A stretch of DNA of 64,000 nt. Origin: CAVXDY01 sp963760715 (GTDB lineage: Bacteria; Actinomycetota; Thermoleophilia; Miltoncostaeales; Miltoncostaeaceae). Each line of letters opens with the position of its first letter. Within the stretch, counting starts at the first letter, position 1. Shown here one piece after another: positions 53,909 through 61,763 of this stretch. Below the pieces are notes generated by a model. The model was given only the letters and a program-made list of their open reading frames with translations, did no database searches and was not told the origin of the DNA. The stretch is taken from contig CAVXDY010000007.1 of assembly GCA_963760715.1 (NCBI GenBank), positions 868,001 through 932,000 of the forward strand, written 5' to 3'. A program made the translations under genes and the position numbers.

Positions 53909-53914
53909 TACCGT
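53909..53914 (+). promoter_or_regulatory. -10 TACCGT, leaderless layout
   Basis: TACCGT, 6 nt, then ATG 53921 of the sensor kinase gene. Same hexamer as purK. Confidence 0.5.
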
Positions 53915-53920
53915 CAGGCC

Positions 53921-55075
53921 ATGCGATTCCGCCGCTTCATCGAGGAGCACGGGCTCGACGCGATGATCGTGCTCCTCTTCGTCCTCGCCGAGATCGAGCT
54001 GTGGGTCTCCGACACGGTCGAGGGCCCCAAGCCGGTCCTCATCGTCGGCGCCGCGCTGTGGACCCTCCCGGTGCTCGCGCGCCGGCGGTTCCCGTTCGCG
54101 GCGCCGGCCACCGCGGCGGTGGCGGTCATCGTGGAGGCGCTCATCGCCCCCCATGCGATCTCCGACTCGGTGGTCAGCGTCCTGCTGGTCCTGGTGCTGG
54201 GGGCGCTCTTCGGGCAGCAGGGGTTCACCGCCCGGGGCGTGGGGGGCTGGGCGCTTCTCATGGCCGTCATCGCCGTGGTGGTCGCCGTGGACCCGAACGG
54301 CGGTCCGAGCGACTTCGTGCCGGTCAGCCTGATCGCCACCGTCGCGTGGCTCGCCGGGCTCGGGTTCCGCGAGCGCAACCTGCGGACGAAGGAGCTGGAG
54401 GAGCGCGCCGCGCGCCTCGAGCGCGAGCGCGAGAGCGAGGCGCGGGCGGCCGTGGCCGAGGAGCGCGCCCGTCTCGCCCGCGAGATGCACGACGTGGTCG
54501 CGCACAGCCTCAGCGTGATGGTGGTGCAGGCGGAGGCCGCCGAGGCGATGCTGGACGGCGACCCCCAGCGGGCGCACCGTCCGCTCGCGGCGGTTCAGGA
54601 GACGGGCCGCTCGGCGCTCACGGAGCTGCGGCGCATGCTCGGCGTGCTGCGCGAGATGGCCGACGAGGGCCCGGCCCTCGCCCCCCAGCCCGGGCTCGCG
54701 GGCATCGACGCGCTCGTGTCGAGCGTGCGCGCGGCGGGCCTGCCCGTGGAGGTGCGGGTGGAGGGGGAGCCGCGGCCGCTGCCGCCCGGCATCGACCTCT
54801 CGGCCTACCGCATCATTCAGGAGGGCCTGACCAACGCCCTCAAGCACGCCGGGCCGGCCCGGGCGGAGGTGGTGGTGACCTACGGCGAGCGCGAGCTCGA
54901 GCTCCGGGTGAGCGACGACGGGCGCGGCCACGATCCGAGCGGGAACGGGGGCCACGGCCTCATGGGGATGCGGGAGCGGGTGGCGCTCTTCGGGGGAGCC
55001 CTCGACGCCGGGCCGCAGCCGGAGGGCGGCTTCGCGCTGCACGCGCGCCTGCCGGTCGAGGCGCCGCCGTCGTGA
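53921..55075 (+). CDS. Two-component sensor histidine kinase (NarX/DesK-like)
   Basis: 384 aa. Four to five N-terminal helices without a large sensor loop, then HisKA_3: ERARLAREMHDVVAHSLSVMVVQ with the phospho-accepting His in EMHDVVAHS, and HATPase: RIIQEGLTNALKHAG (N-box), LRVSDDGRG, GGHGLMGMRERV. A membrane-embedded sensing head resembles LiaS/DesK kinases that watch membrane stress. Coupled to the regulator by GTGA. Confidence 0.92.
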   Translation: MRFRRFIEEHGLDAMIVLLFVLAEIELWVSDTVEGPKPVLIVGAALWTLPVLARRRFPFAAPATAAVAVIVEALIAPHAISDSVVSVLLVLVLGALFGQQGFTARGVGGWALLMAVIAVVVAVDPNGGPSDFVPVSLIATVAWLAGLGFRERNLRTKELEERAARLERERESEARAAVAEERARLAREMHDVVAHSLSVMVVQAEAAEAMLDGDPQRAHRPLAAVQETGRSALTELRRMLGVLREMADEGPALAPQPGLAGIDALVSSVRAAGLPVEVRVEGEPRPLPPGIDLSAYRIIQEGLTNALKHAGPARAEVVVTYGERELELRVSDDGRGHDPSGNGGHGLMGMRERVALFGGALDAGPQPEGGFALHARLPVEAPPS

Positions 55076-55743
55076 GCATCCGCGTCCTGATCGCCGACGA
55101 CCAGGCGCTCGTGCGCGAGGGCTTCGGGATGATCCTCGACGCCCAGGAGGACATCGAGGTGATCGCGCAGGCGGCCGACGGCCGCGAGGCGATCGAGCGC
55201 TGCCGGGAGCTGCGCCCCGACGTCGTGCTGATGGACATCCGCATGCCCGAGGTCGACGGCATCGAGGCCACCCGGCGCCTGGTGGCCGACGGCGACGGGG
55301 CCCCGCGGGTCCTGATGCTCACCACCTTCGACGAGAACGCCTACGTGTACGAGGCGATGAAGGCCGGCGCGAGCGGGTTCCTGCTGAAGGACGTCCGCCG
55401 CGAGGAGCTGGTCAACGCCGTGCGCGTGGTGGCCGCCGGCGACGCGCTGCTGGCCCCGGCCCTCACCCGCCGGCTGATCGAGGACTTCGTCCGCCGCCCG
55501 CCGCCCGGCGACACGGCCCACGGCGCCCTCTCCGATCTCACCGACCGCGAGCGCGAGGTGATGCGCCTGGTGGCCCGCGGCCTGTCCAACGCCGAGATCG
55601 CGGCGGCGCTGGTGGTGAGCGAGGCGACGGTCAAGACGCACGTCGCCCGGATGCTCTCCAAGCTCGGCCTGCGCGATCGCATCCAGGCCGTGGTGCTCGC
55701 CTACGAGACCGGGTTCATCCAGCCCGGCGAGGCGGACGTCTGA
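55072..55743 (+). CDS. NarL/FixJ-family response regulator
   Basis: 223 aa, GTG overlapping the kinase stop. Receiver: RVLIADDQALVREGFGMIL, phospho-Asp in DVVLMDIRMPEVDG, Thr and Lys in LMLTTFDENAYV and FLLKDVRREELV. LuxR-type HTH: LTDREREVMRLVARGLSNAEIAAAL and VSEATVKTHVARMLSKLGLRDR. Probable regulator of the divergent ABC exporter. Confidence 0.94.
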   Translation: MSIRVLIADDQALVREGFGMILDAQEDIEVIAQAADGREAIERCRELRPDVVLMDIRMPEVDGIEATRRLVADGDGAPRVLMLTTFDENAYVYEAMKAGASGFLLKDVRREELVNAVRVVAAGDALLAPALTRRLIEDFVRRPPPGDTAHGALSDLTDREREVMRLVARGLSNAEIAAALVVSEATVKTHVARMLSKLGLRDRIQAVVLAYETGFIQPGEADV

Positions 55744-55754
55744 GCCCGCCCGCC

Positions 55755-55958
55755 GTGGGCGATCGGGTCCCGATGTCCGTGCTCGGCCTCGGCGACGTGA
55801 CCGGCGTGGTCGAGCGGGTCGACGAGCTGGTGCAGGAGGGCGTCCGCGGGCTCGGCTGGCGGATCACCCTGCGGCTGCCCGACGGCACGACCGCGGAGGG
55901 CATCAAGCGCGGCCGGGCGCGGCTGGCGTTCCTGGACCCGCGGCACCGGGTGGCATGA
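55755..55958 (+). CDS. Small hypothetical protein
   Basis: 67 aa, GTG start 12 nt after the regulator stop. VPMSVLGLGDVTGVVERVDELVQEG and WRITLRLPDGTTAEGIKRG give a compact beta-rich look. No family recognised. Its end overlaps the convergent gene by 56 nt, so the call is moderate. Confidence 0.45.
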   Translation: MGDRVPMSVLGLGDVTGVVERVDELVQEGVRGLGWRITLRLPDGTTAEGIKRGRARLAFLDPRHRVA

Positions 55959-56517
55959 GCGGCGACGCCGGGTGGGCGGCGAGGCCGCGCGGCGCCGCGA
56001 GCGCCTCCATCAGCATCGCGGTGTCCGCCACCGGGACCCCGGTCAGGTGCGCGTCGCGGCCCTCGAAGTCGCGCACGATCGCGGTCACGGCCCGGCCGTA
56101 GCGCTCCCCGTCGCCGGCGGCCAGCGCCGCGAGCGCCTCGGCCGCGCGGTCGAAGGCGGCGTCGCCCTCCCGCATCCCCTCCGCGGCCTCGGCCGCCGCC
56201 GCGTCGTCTCCGGCGGCGAGGGCCGCGAGCGCCAGGGCGTAGCAGGAGGTGGGCGAGTCGCAGGCGCCGCCCAGGGCGTCGCGCACGTAGGCGGCGGCGT
56301 CGGCCCCGTCGCCCGCCAGCACGGCGGACTTGAGGTGGGCCACGAGGCGGCCGAAGCTGCGCGGCGGCGCCTGCTCCCACGAGCGGCGGTAGAGGGCCGC
56401 CGCCGCGCGCAGCCACTCCCGGGCCTCGTCGGGCCGCCCCGCGAAGAGCGCCCGGAAGGCGGCGCCGTCGGCGGCGACCCCCTCCGTCAGCAGATCGACG
56501 TGGGGCCCGGGCACCAT
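55903..56517 (-). CDS. Hypothetical helical (TPR-like) protein
   Basis: 204 aa. Repeating helices (RALFAGRPDEAREWLRAAAALYRRSW, GDGADAAAYVRDALGG, ALAALAAGDDAAAAEAAEGM, AALAAGDGERYGRAV) suggest an alpha-helical repeat fold. No catalytic motif. It follows the membrane gene by 10 nt. Confidence 0.7.
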   Translation of the reverse strand: MVPGPHVDLLTEGVAADGAAFRALFAGRPDEAREWLRAAAALYRRSWEQAPPRSFGRLVAHLKSAVLAGDGADAAAYVRDALGGACDSPTSCYALALAALAAGDDAAAAEAAEGMREGDAAFDRAAEALAALAAGDGERYGRAVTAIVRDFEGRDAHLTGVPVADTAMLMEALAAPRGLAAHPASPLMPPGAAGPGTPAAPGRA

Positions 56518-56527
56518 CGGCGCGGCG

Positions 56528-57007
56528 TCAGGGCCGGCGCGTGCCGCGCGGGCGCGGCTGCGTCTGGAGCTGGTCGATGTGGAGCGCCACGTTGACCGCG
56601 TCGACCTTGAGGTCGCCGCCCACGCGGTCGGCCACGTTCCACGCCTCGCGCTGGAGGTAGGTGAGCCGCTGGCGCGCGTCGGGCAGGGCCATCGACCGGT
56701 CGGCCTCGCTCACCAGGTAGGCCATGATCTCGCGCGTCTCCTCCTCGCTCCACTTGGGCGGGCGCACCGGCCATTCCTTGTTGCGTGCGATGAACCACCA
56801 CAGCAGCGAGACCAGCGGGAACTTCAGGAGGAAGACCGAGAACAGCACCCAGGCCGTCTCGACGCCCTCGCGGTTCTGGCCGATGACGGGCGTCAGCACC
56901 AGCAGGAAGGTCCCGAAGATCGCGAACGCGACCGCGCCGCCGACCACGACGATCATCCGGCGGGGCCGGATCCGGCCGGTCGGGGTGTAGAGGAAGCGCG
57001 CGAGCAT
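56528..57007 (-). CDS. Membrane protein with cytoplasmic tail
   Basis: 159 aa from ATG 57007 (AATGAT exactly 6 nt upstream at 57019-57014); a GTG three bases earlier is possible. Two helices (MIVVVGGAVAFAIFGTFLLVL and VLFSVFLLKFPLVSLLWWFI) and a charged C-terminal half (EEETREIMAYLVSEADRS). Function unknown. Confidence 0.7.
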   Translation of the reverse strand: MLARFLYTPTGRIRPRRMIVVVGGAVAFAIFGTFLLVLTPVIGQNREGVETAWVLFSVFLLKFPLVSLLWWFIARNKEWPVRPPKWSEEETREIMAYLVSEADRSMALPDARQRLTYLQREAWNVADRVGGDLKVDAVNVALHIDQLQTQPRPRGTRRP

Positions 57008-57081
57008 CACGCGATCATTGCCCGCGAGGGCCGGGCCGACAACCCCCCGGCGGGTCCCGCCGGCCCGGTGAGGGCCGTTGG

Positions 57082-57087
57082 TACCAT
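57082..57087 (+). promoter_or_regulatory. -10 TACCAT upstream of thrS
   Basis: TACCAT, 9 nt, then ATG. It sits in GGTACCATGGCCGC, a 14-base context also found upstream of tRNA-Val (22938-22951). Confidence 0.4.
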
Positions 57088-57096
57088 GGCCGCGCG

Positions 57097-59004
57097 ATGA
57101 CCGTGACCCTCCCCGACGGCAGCCCCCTGGAGTTGCCCGACGGGGCCAGCGGCCACGACGCCGCGGCCGCCATCGGCCCCGGCCTGGCCAAGGCCGCGGT
57201 GGCGGTGCGGGTGGGCGACGAGCTGCGCGACCTGGCCCGCCCCCTGCACGACGGCGAGGCCATCCAGGTGGTCACGTCCAAGAGCGGCGACGACTACCTG
57301 TACGTGATGCGGCACTCCGCCGCGCACGTCATGGCCGAGGCCGTCCAGAGCCTCATCCCCGGCACCAGGCTGGGCTTCGGTCCGCCGATCGCGGACGGCT
57401 TCTACTACGACTTCGATCTGCCGCGGCCGCTCACCGAGGCGGACTTCCCCGACATCGAGGCCGAGATCTCCCGCATCGTGGCCTCGAAGGCGCCCTTCCA
57501 GCGCACCGTGATGAGCATCGACGACGCGCGGGCGTTCTTCGCCGAGCGCGGGGACGTCTACAAGGTGGACCAGGTGGACGAGCTGGCCCGCCAGGGGGAG
57601 ACCCAGGTATCGCTCTACCGCCAGCGCGACTTCGTCGACCTGTGCCGCGGCCCGCACCTGACCGACGCCGGGCGCATCGGGCCGGTCAAGCTCCTGTCGG
57701 TCGCCGGCGCCTACTGGCGCGGCAGCGAGGAGAACCCCCAGCTCACCCGCATCTACGCCACCGCCTTCCCCACGTCGAAGGAGCTCGAGGAGCATCTCGA
57801 GCGGCTGGAGCAGGCGCGGGCGCGCGACCACCGCCGGGTGGGCCGCGACCTCGAGCTCTTCCACTTCGACGAGGCCGGGCCCGGCTTCCCGTTCTTCCTG
57901 CCCAACGGGATGGTCATCGTCAACGCGATCAAGGAGGCCGTGCGCGAGGAGCTGCGGCGCATGGACTACGCCGAGATCCAGACGCCCGAGATCCTCTCCG
58001 ACGAGCTGTGGCGGCGCAGCGGCCACTACGACAACTACCGCGAGCACATGTACTTCACCGAGATCGACGGGCAGGGCTTCGCGGTCAAGCCCATGAACTG
58101 CCCGGGCGCGTGCCTGGTCTACCGCAGCCGCCGGCACAGCTATCGCGAGCTGCCGCTGCGGTACGCCGAGTTCGGCCACGTCCACCGCCACGAGCTGTCG
58201 GGGGTCCTGCACGGCCTGTTCCGGGTGCGCGCCTTCACGCAGGACGACGCCCACATCTTCTGCCGCCTCGACCAGGTGCAGGACGAGGTGCGGGCGGTGC
58301 TCGATCTCACCGACCGCTTCTACAGGCGCTTCGGCTTCGAGCACGTGGTCACCAAGCTCGCCACGCGCCCCGAGAAGGCCCGGGGGACGGCGCAGATGTG
58401 GGACGCCGCCGAGGAGGCCCTGCGGGCGGCCCTGGGCGACCGGCCCTACGACCTGAAGGAGGGCGACGGGGCGTTCTACGGGCCGAAGATCGACTTCCAC
58501 GTCACCGACACCATGGGCCGCTCCTGGCAGCTCGGCACCTGCCAGCTCGACTTCTACATGCCGGAGCGGTTCGACCTCGCGTACGTGACCGCGGACGACA
58601 CCGAGGAGCGGCCGGTGATGATCCACCGCGCCGTGACGGGCTCCATCGAGCGCTTCCTCGGGATCCTGATCGAGGACACCGGCGGCGACTTCCCGCTGTG
58701 GCTGGCGCCCGAGCAGGCGCGCGTGCTGCCGGTGTCCGATCGCCACGCCGAGTACGCGCGGTCGGTGCGCGAGGGGCTGCGCGCCGAGGGCCTGCGCGTC
58801 GAGGTGGACGGGCGCTCGGAGTCGGTGGGGCGGCGCATCCGCGACGGCGAGCTGGCGAAGATCCCCTACCTGCTGGTGGTGGGCGACAAGGAGGTCGAGG
58901 CGGCCATGGTCTCGGTGCGGGCCCGCCACGGCGCCGACCGCGGGGCCATGACGGTGCACGAGCTCGCCGCCGAGCTGGTCGCGGAGGCGGCGGGCCCGTC
59001 ATGA
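57097..59004 (+). CDS. thrS: Threonyl-tRNA synthetase
   Basis: 635 aa, bacterial full-length form. TGS domain (1-60, TLPDGSPLELPDG), editing domain (HSAAHVMAEAVQSL to about 220; H-x3-H of the Ala/Thr second additional domain), class II core with motif 1 (AVREELRRMDYAEIQTPEIL), zinc Cys in KPMNCPGACL, motif 2 (RYAEFGHVHRHELSG), motif 3 (HRAVTGSIERFLGILIED) and the anticodon domain (RVLPVSDRHAEYARSV). All intact, so threonine charging is complete. Confidence 0.97.
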   Translation: MTVTLPDGSPLELPDGASGHDAAAAIGPGLAKAAVAVRVGDELRDLARPLHDGEAIQVVTSKSGDDYLYVMRHSAAHVMAEAVQSLIPGTRLGFGPPIADGFYYDFDLPRPLTEADFPDIEAEISRIVASKAPFQRTVMSIDDARAFFAERGDVYKVDQVDELARQGETQVSLYRQRDFVDLCRGPHLTDAGRIGPVKLLSVAGAYWRGSEENPQLTRIYATAFPTSKELEEHLERLEQARARDHRRVGRDLELFHFDEAGPGFPFFLPNGMVIVNAIKEAVREELRRMDYAEIQTPEILSDELWRRSGHYDNYREHMYFTEIDGQGFAVKPMNCPGACLVYRSRRHSYRELPLRYAEFGHVHRHELSGVLHGLFRVRAFTQDDAHIFCRLDQVQDEVRAVLDLTDRFYRRFGFEHVVTKLATRPEKARGTAQMWDAAEEALRAALGDRPYDLKEGDGAFYGPKIDFHVTDTMGRSWQLGTCQLDFYMPERFDLAYVTADDTEERPVMIHRAVTGSIERFLGILIEDTGGDFPLWLAPEQARVLPVSDRHAEYARSVREGLRAEGLRVEVDGRSESVGRRIRDGELAKIPYLLVVGDKEVEAAMVSVRARHGADRGAMTVHELAAELVAEAAGPS

Positions 59005-59375
59005 GGCGGATCAACTGGGTCGGCGTCCGGAACTTCGCGATCATCGCGGGGATCGCCGGGCTGGTGCTGGTGTGGGAGCAGGGCTTCGGCGCGATCGCGG
59101 TCTCGGCCCAGATGATCATCACGGTGCTGTTCGTCGCCGCCCTGCTGGTCTTCGGCTACAACTACTTCCGCCAGAACCAGCTCGCCTGGCTGGTCCTGAA
59201 GCCCTGGCAGCGCTACGTGATCGTGGTGGCCGGGTTGGGGATCGCGTTCCTTCTCATCGGGGGCTTCCCGCTGCTCAGCGACCGCCTCACGCCCCTCGGC
59301 GTGATCGCGCTCATCGCCGCCCTCGTCCTGCTGATCGTGTGGGTCGTCCGGGAGAGCCGCCGCTTCCGCTACTGA
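59001..59375 (+). CDS. Small membrane protein
   Basis: 124 aa, ATG overlapping the thrS stop (ATGA). Four hydrophobic segments (FAIIAGIAGLVLVW, AQMIITVLFVAALLVFGYNYF, YVIVVAGLGIAFLLIGGFPLL, LGVIALIAALVLLIVWVV). Coupled to thrS; no family recognised. Confidence 0.75.
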   Translation: MRRINWVGVRNFAIIAGIAGLVLVWEQGFGAIAVSAQMIITVLFVAALLVFGYNYFRQNQLAWLVLKPWQRYVIVVAGLGIAFLLIGGFPLLSDRLTPLGVIALIAALVLLIVWVVRESRRFRY

Positions 59376-59445
59376 GGTCCCCGCCGGCACTCCTCCTTCA
59401 CGCGGCCGGCACGGGTGCGGGCTGATCGGGGGCCGTCTCCGCTCC

Positions 59446-59451
59446 TAGCGT
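59446..59451 (+). promoter_or_regulatory. -10 TAGCGT, leaderless layout
   Basis: TAGCGT, 6 nt, then ATG 59458 of the first TadE gene. Confidence 0.45.
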
Positions 59452-59457
59452 GAGCCC

Positions 59458-59826
59458 ATGCCCCGACGGCGTGGACAACGAGGACAGGCGCTCGTGGAGC
59501 TGGTGGCCCTCCTCCCGGCCATCGTGCTCGTGGGCCTCGTGGGATGGCAGATGGCGGTGGCGGGGTACGCCTGGACCGTCGCCGGCGGGGCGGCCCGCGC
59601 CGGCGCGCGCGCGTCCGAGGTGGGCGCGCCCGCCAGGGAGGCGGCCCTGGCCGCGGTCCCGGGACGGTTGGGCGAGGGCGCGGAGGTCGTCACGCTCGGC
59701 GGCGGGCCGGACGCGCGCCGCCGGGTGCGGGTGCGGCTCGCGATGCCACGCGTCCTGCCCGTCGTGCCGTTGCCGGGCCACGTCACGGCCGAGGCGCCCG
59801 TGGGCGCCGGCGCCGTGTCCCCGTGA
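59458..59826 (+). CDS. TadE-family pseudopilin-like protein
   Basis: 122 aa. GQRGQALVELVALLPAIVLVGLVGWQMAVAGYAW is the TadE N-terminal anchor, with the Glu of ALVE corresponding to pilin Glu5. It is followed by a short periplasmic part. It starts a GTGA-chained operon of three. In Tad systems TadE proteins are minor pilins; no tad ATPase or core genes are in the window. Confidence 0.85.
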   Translation: MPRRRGQRGQALVELVALLPAIVLVGLVGWQMAVAGYAWTVAGGAARAGARASEVGAPAREAALAAVPGRLGEGAEVVTLGGGPDARRRVRVRLAMPRVLPVVPLPGHVTAEAPVGAGAVSP

Positions 59827-60092
59827 CCCGTCCGGGCTCGCGGGGCCAGGCCGCGGTCGAGCTGCTCGCGGCGATCCCGATCGTGGTCATCGCCGGCCTC
59901 CTCGCGTGGCAGCTCGTCGCGGTCCTGGCCGGCGGCCTGCGCGCCCAGGAGCGGGTCCGCGCCGATGCGCTCCGGGCGACCGGCGCACCGGGGCAGACGG
60001 TCGTGGTCACCGCCTCGGCCCGCGTCCCGCAGCTGGTACCGGGAGTCCACGGCCTGCGGGTCCGCGCCCGCGTCGGCGTGCGCGTCCCGTGA
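59823..60092 (+). CDS. Second TadE-like pseudopilin
   Basis: 89 aa, GTG overlapping the previous stop. GSRGQAAVELLAAIPIVVIAGLLAWQLVAVL gives a second anchor with Glu (AVELL) and a very short tail. Overlaps the next gene by GTGA. Confidence 0.82.
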   Translation: MTRPGSRGQAAVELLAAIPIVVIAGLLAWQLVAVLAGGLRAQERVRADALRATGAPGQTVVVTASARVPQLVPGVHGLRVRARVGVRVP

Positions 60093-61393
60093 GGTGGGGG
60101 AGGCGGGGGTGCGCCGGGCAGGCTCTCCCGCTCGTGCTCGGCATCGCGCTCCTGCTGGTGATGGGCGCGGTGGCGGTGTTCGCCCTCGGGCGGGTCCAAT
60201 TGGCGGCGTCCCAGGCTCAGACCGCCGCCGACCTCGCCGCGGTCTCGGCGGCCCGCGACCTGCGCGACCACCTCGGGGAGGTGGCGCGCGACGTCCCGGG
60301 TGCGGAGGCCGCCTGGCGGGCCCGGCTGGGCGAGGCGGCGCGCGCGGCCGCGGCTCCGGCGGGCGCCCGGGTGGAGTCGGTCGGCTTCCCGGAGGGCGCC
60401 TGGCCGCCCACGGCGGTCGAGGTGACCGTCAGCGTGGCGGGGCCGGGCGGCCGGCGGGTCCGGGCCCTCGCGCGGGCGGGGCTCACGATCGCGGCCCGCC
60501 TCGGCGCGGAGGGGCGGACGGGCCTCGCGAGCGGCGGCGGCTACTCGGGGCCGCTGGTGTATCGCGACGGGAAGCCCACCTGCCCGGCGGTGGCGGCGGC
60601 GTTCGACCTGATGGACGCCGCCGCGCGGTCGGAGGGGATCGACCTGGTGGTGACCAGCGGGTTCCGCAGCGACGCCGAGCAGGCGGTGCTCTTCGCCCGC
60701 CACCCCGACCCGCGCTGGGTGGCGCCCCCGGGGCGGAGCCGCCACCGCGACGCCACCGAGCTCGACCTGAACATGGTCGCGGGCGGGGCGGCCCACGCGT
60801 GGCTGGCCGCACACGGCGGGGCCTTCGGCTTCCTCCAGCGGTACGACTGGGAGCCGTGGCACTGGGGCTACCTGCCCGGGTGCGGCGGAGGGACCGCGAC
60901 GGCGGGCGGCGGGGCGCCGCCGGTCGCTGGGACACTGCCCGGCTGGGTGCCGGCGCCCTTCCGCGGGCTCGTCACCTCCGCGGCGCTCGGCGCTGGCCTG
61001 CCGCCGGTCCTGCTCGCCGCCCTCCTCCGGTCGGAGTCGGGCTTCGACCCCCGCGCCGTGAGCCCGGCCGGAGCGCGGGGGATCGCCCAGTTCATGCCCG
61101 CCACCGCGCGCGGGCTGGGCCTGCTCGACCCGTTCGATCCTCGGGAGGCGATCCCGGCGGCGGCGCGGCTGCTGGCGGGCCACCTGCGGGCGTTCGGCTC
61201 GGTCCCGCTGGCGCTGGCCGCCTACAACGCCGGACCGGGCGCCGTCGAGCGGTACGGAGGAGTGCCGCCCTTCCGGGAGACCCAGGCCTACGTGGCGCGG
61301 ATCATGGCCCTCGCCGGAGGGGCCGCGGCCCTCGCGGGAGGCCCCGCCGGCGACGGCGTCACCCTCCTGCGCGCCGGCGATCGACTCGTCTGA
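60089..61393 (+). CDS. TadG-like pilin anchor fused to VanY-type peptidase and SLT lytic transglycosylase
   Basis: 434 aa, GTG overlapping the preceding TadE gene (GTGA). Residues 9-60: TadG-like anchor (GQALPLVLGIALLLVMGAVAV then AASQAQTAADLAAVSAARDLRD). Residues 155-262: VanY/DacB-type D,D-peptidase (LVVTSGFRSDAEQAVLFARH; Zn His219 and Asp226 in SRHRDATELDL; Glu255 and His258 in WEPWHWGY). Residues 290-410: SLT domain (catalytic Glu316 in LLRSESGFDP, GIAQFMPATA, LAAYNAGPGAVERYGG). Two peptidoglycan-cleaving activities on one pilin-like tether, next to two pseudopilins, imply wall remodelling for a surface appendage or secretion complex. Confidence 0.88.
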   Translation: MRWGRRGCAGQALPLVLGIALLLVMGAVAVFALGRVQLAASQAQTAADLAAVSAARDLRDHLGEVARDVPGAEAAWRARLGEAARAAAAPAGARVESVGFPEGAWPPTAVEVTVSVAGPGGRRVRALARAGLTIAARLGAEGRTGLASGGGYSGPLVYRDGKPTCPAVAAAFDLMDAAARSEGIDLVVTSGFRSDAEQAVLFARHPDPRWVAPPGRSRHRDATELDLNMVAGGAAHAWLAAHGGAFGFLQRYDWEPWHWGYLPGCGGGTATAGGGAPPVAGTLPGWVPAPFRGLVTSAALGAGLPPVLLAALLRSESGFDPRAVSPAGARGIAQFMPATARGLGLLDPFDPREAIPAAARLLAGHLRAFGSVPLALAAYNAGPGAVERYGGVPPFRETQAYVARIMALAGGAAALAGGPAGDGVTLLRAGDRLV

Positions 61394-61402
61394 AAGTAGA
61401 GG

Positions 61403-61408
61403 TATCCT
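61403..61408 (+). promoter_or_regulatory. -10 TATCCT, leaderless layout
   Basis: TATCCT, 6 nt, then ATG 61415. Confidence 0.5.
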
Positions 61409-61414
61409 CCCGCC

Positions 61415-61648
61415 ATGAAAGAGATCACGGTCAGCCTTCCCGACGAGCTCGACGCCCGCCTGCGACGCGAGGCGGAGAGCAGCGACGTCTCGGTCTCCCT
61501 GCTCGTCCGCGTGGCGCTCGCCGCCCACCTCGGCGGCGGTCCCGTGCGGGAGCTGGGTGCGGCGGGAGCCGGCAACAGCGGACGCTCGGACATCTCCCAG
61601 CGGATCGAGGAGTTCCTCGAGCGGGACGGGTTCGGGGAAGACAACTGA
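61415..61648 (+). CDS. RHH/CopG-type (VapB-like) antitoxin
   Basis: 77 aa. EITVSLPDELDARLRREAESSDVSVSLLVRVALAAHLG is a ribbon-helix-helix; the C-terminus (ISQRIEEFLERDGFGED) would bind a PIN toxin. Only a 22-codon remnant of a VapC-like toxin follows (61645-61713). Confidence 0.8.
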   Translation: MKEITVSLPDELDARLRREAESSDVSVSLLVRVALAAHLGGGPVRELGAAGAGNSGRSDISQRIEEFLERDGFGEDN

Positions 61649-61713
61649 TCGTCGGCGTCGCGGTCGTCCGACCGCCTCACGCTGATGCATTCGAGCTGCC
61701 GCTGCTGGACTGA
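61645..61713 (+). pseudogene. VapC (PIN toxin) remnant
   Basis: Overlapping the antitoxin stop as a vapC start would, the frame reads LIVGVAVVRPPHADAFELPLLD and stops. The second part is the usual VapC C-terminus (…VVRPxHxxAFELLP); the PIN domain with its acidic residues is missing, as after an internal deletion. Confidence 0.55.
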
Positions 61714-61747
61714 TCGCTCGGGGAGGGGCGGCGTTTCGCGCCGGTCC

Positions 61748-61753
61748 TATACT
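61748..61753 (+). promoter_or_regulatory. -10 TATACT of uvrC
   Basis: TATACT, 10 nt before GTG 61764. No good -35 at 17 bp. Near-leaderless transcript likely. Confidence 0.45.
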
Positions 61754-61763
61754 CGATCGGAGA

